A DNA stretch of 23,847 nucleotides from DASPLH01 sp035627675 (GTDB lineage Bacteria; Acidobacteriota; Terriglobia; Terriglobales; Acidobacteriaceae), in the NCBI GenBank assembly GCA_035627675.1, contig DASPLH010000006.1, positions 1 to 23,847 of the forward strand, written 5' to 3'. Below the pieces are notes generated by a model. The model was not told the origin of the DNA. It saw only the letters and a program-made list of their open reading frames with translations, and did not search any database. Made by a program: the position numbers and the translations under genes. This document shows positions 20,149-23,847 of this stretch, one piece after another (position 1 is the first letter of the stretch; each line of letters opens with the position of its first letter).

Positions 20149-22419
20149 ATGGCGACCAACGAAACAGTACAGAACGAGGCACGCCGGCCGGCGATCAAGG
20201 TGTTCGTCGCGACCACCGTGATGCTGTCGTTCATCTCGTTCTGGCGCGCCGCCGCGATCGTGCTCTCCGACCTGGCGTCGTCGGCGTACTACGTCGGCGG
20301 CGACGCCGAAAAGGTCATCGGAAAGAGCGCTCCCTGGTTCGTGCTCGCGGTCATGCTGTTCAGCACGGCCGTGCGCGCTGTTTACGTCGAGTCGAGCGCC
20401 ATGTTCACCCGCGGCGGCGTGTACCGCGTGGTCAAGCAGGCCATGGGCGGCCTGTTGGCCAAGATGTCCGTATCCGCCCTGCTGTTCGATTACATCCTCA
20501 CCGGCCCGATCAGCGGCGTCTCGGCCGGCCAGTACCTCGTCGGACTCGTCCTGGACGTCGCCCGGCTCTTCGGCCATCCGCTCAACGTCACCTCGGGACA
20601 GCAGAACGCGCTGTCCGCCGGGTTCGCCTGCATTGTCGTTCTGTACTTTTGGCACAAGAACACGCAGGGCATCCACGAGTCGAGTGAGAAGGCGCTCCAG
20701 ATCATGAAGATCGCCACCGTCATGGTGGTGATGCTGGTCGCCTGGTGCTTGATCACGATTGCCAAGCAGGGGGCGCAGTTGCCGCCGTTCCCGAGCGCGG
20801 CCAACTTCAAGCTCGACCACGAATCTCTCGGGTGGCTGCACGGAAGCTGGTTGAGCCAGGTCTCGTTCGTCCTCTTCCTCGTCGGCTTCGGGCACTCCGT
20901 ACTGGCCATGAGCGGCGAGGAATCCCTCGCGCAGGTGAACCGCGAGATCGAGCACCCCAAGCTGAGAAACCTGATCAAGGCCGGAGTCGTGATTCTCGTC
21001 TTCAGCCTGGTGTTCACCTCGCTGGTCTCGTTCTTTGCCGTGATGATCATCCCTGACGACGTTCGCCCGCGGTACTTCACGAACCTCATCAGCGGACTCG
21101 CGATGTATGTCGTCGGCCCCTACACGCTAAAGCTCTTCTTCCAGGCATTCGTGGTTCTCGTCGGCGTGCTGATCCTCTCCGGAGCCGTGAACACGGCCAT
21201 TGTTGGCGCCAACGGCGTGCTCAACCGGGTCAGCGAAGACGGCGTGCTTACACCGTGGTTCCGCAAGCCGCACCAGCGTTATGGCACGAGCTACCGCATT
21301 ATCAACATGATCGTGATCCTTCAGTTGATCGCAATCGTGGCGACTGCCGGTAACGTTTACGTGCTGGCCGGACTGTATGCGTTCGGTGTCGTGTGGAGTT
21401 TTTCGTTCAACGCGCTGTCGGTCACGGTCTTGCGTTTCAAGGAAAAGCAGAAGCGCGAATTCAAGTTCCCGCTGAACTTCAGGGTCTTCGGACGCGAGGT
21501 TCCCTTCGGCCTGTTCCTGGTCACGATCTTCCTGTTCTCCATCGCGCTGGTAAACCTGGCGACCAAGCCGCTGGCGACGATCAGTGGCGTGATCTTCTCG
21601 GTCGTGTTCCTCGTGATCTTCACGGTCTCCGAGCGCATCATGCATAAGCGCGGACACAGGGAGATGGTCGAGGAGTTCCGCGTCGCCGAGCGCCCGCTGA
21701 TCACGCGCGACGAGATGAATGTCCGGCCCGGCAACATCCTCGTGGCCATCCGCGACCCGCGCAACCTCTACTACCTCAAACACGTCCTCGATCGCACCGA
21801 CACTTCGCGGCAGGACGTCGTGGTGATGACCGCGCGTATCTACCACCGCGAACACGCGTTCAGCGGAAACGTGAAGTACGAGAAAGACGAACTCTTCGAA
21901 GAGTACGAGCAGAAGATGTTCACGCAGGTCGTGCAACTGGCCGAGAAGGCCGGCAAGTACGTGTCGCTCATGGTGGTGCCGACCGCGAATGTGTTCGACG
22001 GCATTCTCCAGACGGCCCAACGCCTGGAGTCGTCGAGGATCGTCTGCGGACTCTCCAATAAACTCACGCTCGACGAGCAGGGCAAGCTCTCCGGCGACGC
22101 CTGGGAACGCCTGCCCGAACCGCGTCCCCGTATCACCCTCGAACTGCACGAGCCTTCGGGCGAGATCCACGAATACCGGCTCGGACCCCACGCTCCGCGG
22201 CTCCGGCCCGAGGACGTGGCACTGCTTCACAAGCTCTGGCTCGAAGCCTCCGCGCGTCCGGAACTCGCGTCGCTGCACCATTACCACATCGTGCGGATCG
22301 CCCTCGAAGAGCTTGAAGCGAAGATGAGAGACAATCGCCGGGACGAAGTGCTCCAGGAACTCAAGCAACAGGTCGAAGGACGGCAGAAACCGGGCCCGCC
22401 TCTCGAAGGCGGCGACTGA
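20149..22419 (+). CDS. APC-type transporter with C-terminal USP-like cytosolic domain
   Basis: The 756-residue protein has two parts. Residues about 15-505 hold some 12 hydrophobic segments of an amino acid/polyamine/organocation transporter (for example VLSDLASSAYYVGGDAEKVIGKSAPWF, then GFGHSVLAMSGEESLAQVNREIEHPKLRN). Residues about 525-756 are soluble and begin NILVAIRDPRNLYYLKHVLDRTD, the opening of a universal-stress-protein-like alpha/beta domain, and end in a charged helical tail. The substrate is unknown. The cytosolic domain could sense nucleotides, as in other transporter-USP fusions (inference). It starts 27 nt after pgi without a Shine-Dalgarno sequence; a GCGGG/CCCGC pair lies in the gap. 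It is unlike the shorter permease at 3575. Confidence 0.85.
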   Translation: MATNETVQNEARRPAIKVFVATTVMLSFISFWRAAAIVLSDLASSAYYVGGDAEKVIGKSAPWFVLAVMLFSTAVRAVYVESSAMFTRGGVYRVVKQAMGGLLAKMSVSALLFDYILTGPISGVSAGQYLVGLVLDVARLFGHPLNVTSGQQNALSAGFACIVVLYFWHKNTQGIHESSEKALQIMKIATVMVVMLVAWCLITIAKQGAQLPPFPSAANFKLDHESLGWLHGSWLSQVSFVLFLVGFGHSVLAMSGEESLAQVNREIEHPKLRNLIKAGVVILVFSLVFTSLVSFFAVMIIPDDVRPRYFTNLISGLAMYVVGPYTLKLFFQAFVVLVGVLILSGAVNTAIVGANGVLNRVSEDGVLTPWFRKPHQRYGTSYRIINMIVILQLIAIVATAGNVYVLAGLYAFGVVWSFSFNALSVTVLRFKEKQKREFKFPLNFRVFGREVPFGLFLVTIFLFSIALVNLATKPLATISGVIFSVVFLVIFTVSERIMHKRGHREMVEEFRVAERPLITRDEMNVRPGNILVAIRDPRNLYYLKHVLDRTDTSRQDVVVMTARIYHREHAFSGNVKYEKDELFEEYEQKMFTQVVQLAEKAGKYVSLMVVPTANVFDGILQTAQRLESSRIVCGLSNKLTLDEQGKLSGDAWERLPEPRPRITLELHEPSGEIHEYRLGPHAPRLRPEDVALLHKLWLEASARPELASLHHYHIVRIALEELEAKMRDNRRDEVLQELKQQVEGRQKPGPPLEGGD

Positions 22420-22478
22420 AAGCGGGAACTCTCGCGAGCGCAGCCGGCCGCTCAGTGCTCAATGTTTTTGCCCCTGCA

Positions 22479-22508
22479 TCGACACAGCCAATCGCGAAGT
22501 TCTACAAT
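22479..22508 (+). promoter_or_regulatory. Strong sigma-70-type promoter upstream of the VTT gene
   Basis: TCGACA (22479-22484) and TACAAT (22503-22508) stand 18 bp apart, each one mismatch from consensus. Transcription would start near 22515 and give a leader of about 116 nt before the TTG start. The leader holds AGGAG (22520-22524) and a 7-bp stem (22541-22547 with 22584-22590, one wobble). The gap 22420-22630 is less GC-rich than its surroundings and has no recognisable gene. Confidence 0.55.
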
Positions 22509-22630
22509 CAAGTTTTCTTAGGAGCAGTTCCAAGATTGTTGTACTCCCTATCACCGTCGAGCAATGAAACCTGGCTGCGTCGAGGGGTACAACTTCCGCG
22601 AAACTGGTCTAGCCAATTCTTGGATCAACG

Positions 22631-23284
22631 TTGAAGTCTCTCGCGCATTTTTTTCAGCAATACAAGCAGTGGCTTATGACGGTGCTTGCACCTCTAGGCG
22701 GGCCGTGGGCTGTCTTCGCCATCGCGCTCATTGACTCTGCTGCGTTCGGCATCCCGCTGGATCCGGTGGTGGCGTTCTATGTCCACAACAACCCCAGCGG
22801 AGCACTCATGTACGCCCTGATGGGCGCCGTAGGTTCGGCCCTCGGCAGCACCGTGCCTTATCTCATCGGGTATAAGGGCGGCGAGGCGTTCCTGGTCAAG
22901 AAAATCGGGCGCAAACGCTTCGACCGCATTCACGGCTTGACCGAGAAGTACGGCGACCTGGCGCTGATCATTCCCGCCATGATGCCGCCGCCCACGCCGT
23001 TCAAACTTCTTGTGTTCTCGGCCGGCGTAGCCGAGATGAGATACCTGCACTTCCTGCTGGCGATATTCGCCGGACGCGTGGCCCGCTTCCTCATCCTTTC
23101 CGTGCTGACGATTCTCTTCGGCCCGCAGGTGATCGAGATTACCCAGGTAGCGATCAAGCAACATCTCGGGCTCACGCTCGGGATCATCGCAGCGCTCATT
23201 GGGCTGGGCGTGCTGGGCTGGTGGGTACGCCGGGATCGCGAGCGCGAGTTCGATATCGAAGCACAGGAGAACGCCTCGGAGTAG
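22631..23284 (+). CDS. VTT-domain (DedA/SNARE-associated) membrane protein
   Basis: The 217-residue protein starts at TTG (MKSLAHFFQQYKQWL). It contains IDSAAFGIPLDPVVAFYV, GAVGSALGSTVPYLIGYKGGEAFLVKK, and PPPTPFKLLVFSAGVAEMRYLHFLLAIFAGRVARF, the pattern of the VTT domain PF09335, with re-entrant loops and about five membrane segments. Bacterial members (DedA type) are implicated in lipid carrier recycling and membrane homeostasis; this protein's substrate is unknown. An internal ATG at about 22676 would cut the conserved head, so TTG is preferred. The TTG overlaps the stop of a short leader ORF. The tail is charged (RRDREREFDIEAQENASE). Confidence 0.88.
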   Translation: MKSLAHFFQQYKQWLMTVLAPLGGPWAVFAIALIDSAAFGIPLDPVVAFYVHNNPSGALMYALMGAVGSALGSTVPYLIGYKGGEAFLVKKIGRKRFDRIHGLTEKYGDLALIIPAMMPPPTPFKLLVFSAGVAEMRYLHFLLAIFAGRVARFLILSVLTILFGPQVIEITQVAIKQHLGLTLGIIAALIGLGVLGWWVRRDREREFDIEAQENASE

Positions 23285-23290
23285 CTACGG

Positions 23291-23362
23291 CCGCTGAGCT
23301 GCTGAGGTACTGAGGTACTGAGCTGCTGAGCTACTGAGGTACTAAGCTGCTGAGCTGCTGAG
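23291..23362. repeat. 8-bp tandem array, nine units
   Basis: Nine consecutive octamers of the form (C/G)T(G/A)CTGAG (first unit CCGCTGAG, seventh GTACTAAG) begin six bases after the VTT stop. Variants CTGCTGAG and GTACTGAG alternate in small runs. Confidence 0.85.
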
Positions 23363-23419
23363 CTCGCCATGGCCTTGCGCTGGGTAAGGTTGATCGTGAA
23401 CGACCTGCTCAGTTCTGAG

Positions 23420-23439
23420 CCCGGCACGTGAGTGCCGGG
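23420..23439 (+). terminator. Hairpin downstream of the VTT gene
   Basis: CCCGGCAC (23420-23427) pairs perfectly with GTGCCGGG (23432-23439) around GTGA. No T-run follows. It may end the VTT transcript or be another intergenic palindrome like that at 12647-12667. Confidence 0.4.
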
Positions 23440-23495
23440 ATACTGCGGGGCTCCAGAATCGAGTCCGGCAGGACGACACTGCACCGACAAACGAA

Positions 23496-23519
23496 AAGCC
23501 GGACCTTGCGGTCCGGCTT
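23496..23519 (-). terminator. Rho-independent terminator of the DUF6580 gene
   Basis: A perfect 10-bp stem (AAGCCGGACC, GGTCCGGCTT) with a 4-nt loop lies 21 nt past the stop of the - strand gene. On that strand it ends in CTTTTCGTTTG. On the + strand it is followed by CTTGCTTTTC, so it may work both ways. Confidence 0.75.
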
Positions 23520-23540
23520 CTTGCTTTTCTGGAAACTGTT

Positions 23541-23847
23541 TTACGCGACGATCGAGTCCTTCGCCGTCTTGGGCGAGAGCAACTCCAGCAAGACCGGGAT
23601 GCTGAACGCCACGGCCGTAAACATCAGGTCCGAGGCAACCGTGTTGCGGAAGAACGGCACCGCGGCGGCGTAGCACATCGCGAGACCGTTCAGGGTCTTC
23701 GGATACATTTCCCACGCCGTCCACACGGCGAAGTTGCTCACCAGGAAGAACGACACCGAACTGGCCAGCGAGGCCCCCGCGACGCGCAGGACGGTCGTCT
23801 TGCCACCCACCAGCATCCCCATCCCGACAGCGGCGCCGTACCACGCC
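23541..23847 (-). CDS. DUF6580-like membrane protein, 5' end outside the window
   Basis: The frame is open from the right edge to TAA at 23541. The visible part begins AWYGAAVGMGMLVGGKT and continues VLRVAGASLASSVSFFLVSNFAVWTAWEMYPKTLNGLAMCYAAAVPFFRNTVASDLMFTAVAF, with at least three hydrophobic segments. This agrees with the C-terminal half of DUF6580-type proteins, small integral membrane proteins of unknown function (family call from memory of the FxVSNF...YP.T..GL...Y..A.PFFRNT pattern). The ATG at 23822 is internal, because the conserved sequence continues upstream of it. A clear terminator follows the gene. Confidence 0.75.
   Translation of the reverse strand, partial: AWYGAAVGMGMLVGGKTTVLRVAGASLASSVSFFLVSNFAVWTAWEMYPKTLNGLAMCYAAAVPFFRNTVASDLMFTAVAFSIPVLLELLSPKTAKDSIVA

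Noticed and set aside
18634..20955. 773-residue open frame on the - strand across pgi and the next gene
   Set aside because: It spans two well-supported genes on the other strand and their gap, and has a low-complexity, Asp/Arg/Gly-rich composition typical of antisense frames.
23291..23362. Possible CRISPR array
   Set aside because: The units are 8 bp and directly joined, without spacers, and there are no cas genes.
22930..23844. 304-residue open frame on the - strand through the VTT gene and tandem array
   Set aside because: Its centre is translated octamer repeat (SSAAQQLSTS-type) and its ends are antisense to the VTT gene and out of frame with the DUF6580 gene.

Overview
The window is ordinary bacterial chromosome from a GC-rich organism, most likely an acidobacterium (Acidobacteriota, Terriglobia/Koribacter-like). 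That assignment is inference: it rests on base composition, the look of the proteins, the futalosine-era-type deaminase, and the many short-period repeats and palindromes between genes. There is no rRNA, tRNA, phage, insertion sequence or CRISPR array, so no marker settles it.

Left part (1-8212, nearly all + strand): the end of a DUF971 protein, the helicase PcrA, a 54-residue very basic protein, an APC amino-acid permease, a small degenerate receiver protein whose ribosome binding site lies inside a 12-bp hairpin, an adenosine-deaminase-family enzyme, and glutamyl-tRNA synthetase. Just after pcrA lies a diverged second copy of the gene's last 14 codons, stop and trailer.

Middle part (8213-13962): a GxxExxY protein gene enclosed by perfect 27-bp inverted repeats, inserted between gltX and the Cys-tRNA(Pro) deacylase gene ybaK. 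Then come a 25-bp perfect inverted repeat, a TIGR01777 sugar-nucleotide-epimerase-like gene on the - strand, the bifunctional (p)ppGpp synthetase/hydrolase Rel, an orphan four-helix membrane protein lying between related inverted purine/pyrimidine arrays, and RidA.

Right part (13963-23847): a CPA2 cation/proton antiporter. A compact arsenic locus follows, with arsR-acr3-arsC on the - strand and arsM divergent on the + strand, sharing one AT-rich promoter region. Arsenate is reduced by ArsC, arsenite is extruded by Acr3 or methylated by ArsM, and ArsR should repress. Next are a single-domain response regulator, phosphoglucose isomerase followed 27 nt later by an APC transporter with a cytosolic USP-like tail, a VTT/DedA-type membrane protein, and the 3' part of a DUF6580 membrane protein.

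The most unusual material is between genes. Arrays of 7-, 8-, 10- and 14-bp words, each with its own sequence, abut gene ends and several times occur as inverted pairs, two of which enclose an accessory gene. The other points of note are the occluded ribosome binding site of the degenerate receiver, the pcrA tail duplication, the repeat-derived C-terminus of ArsC, and -10 elements placed so close to start codons that leaderless transcripts are likely.
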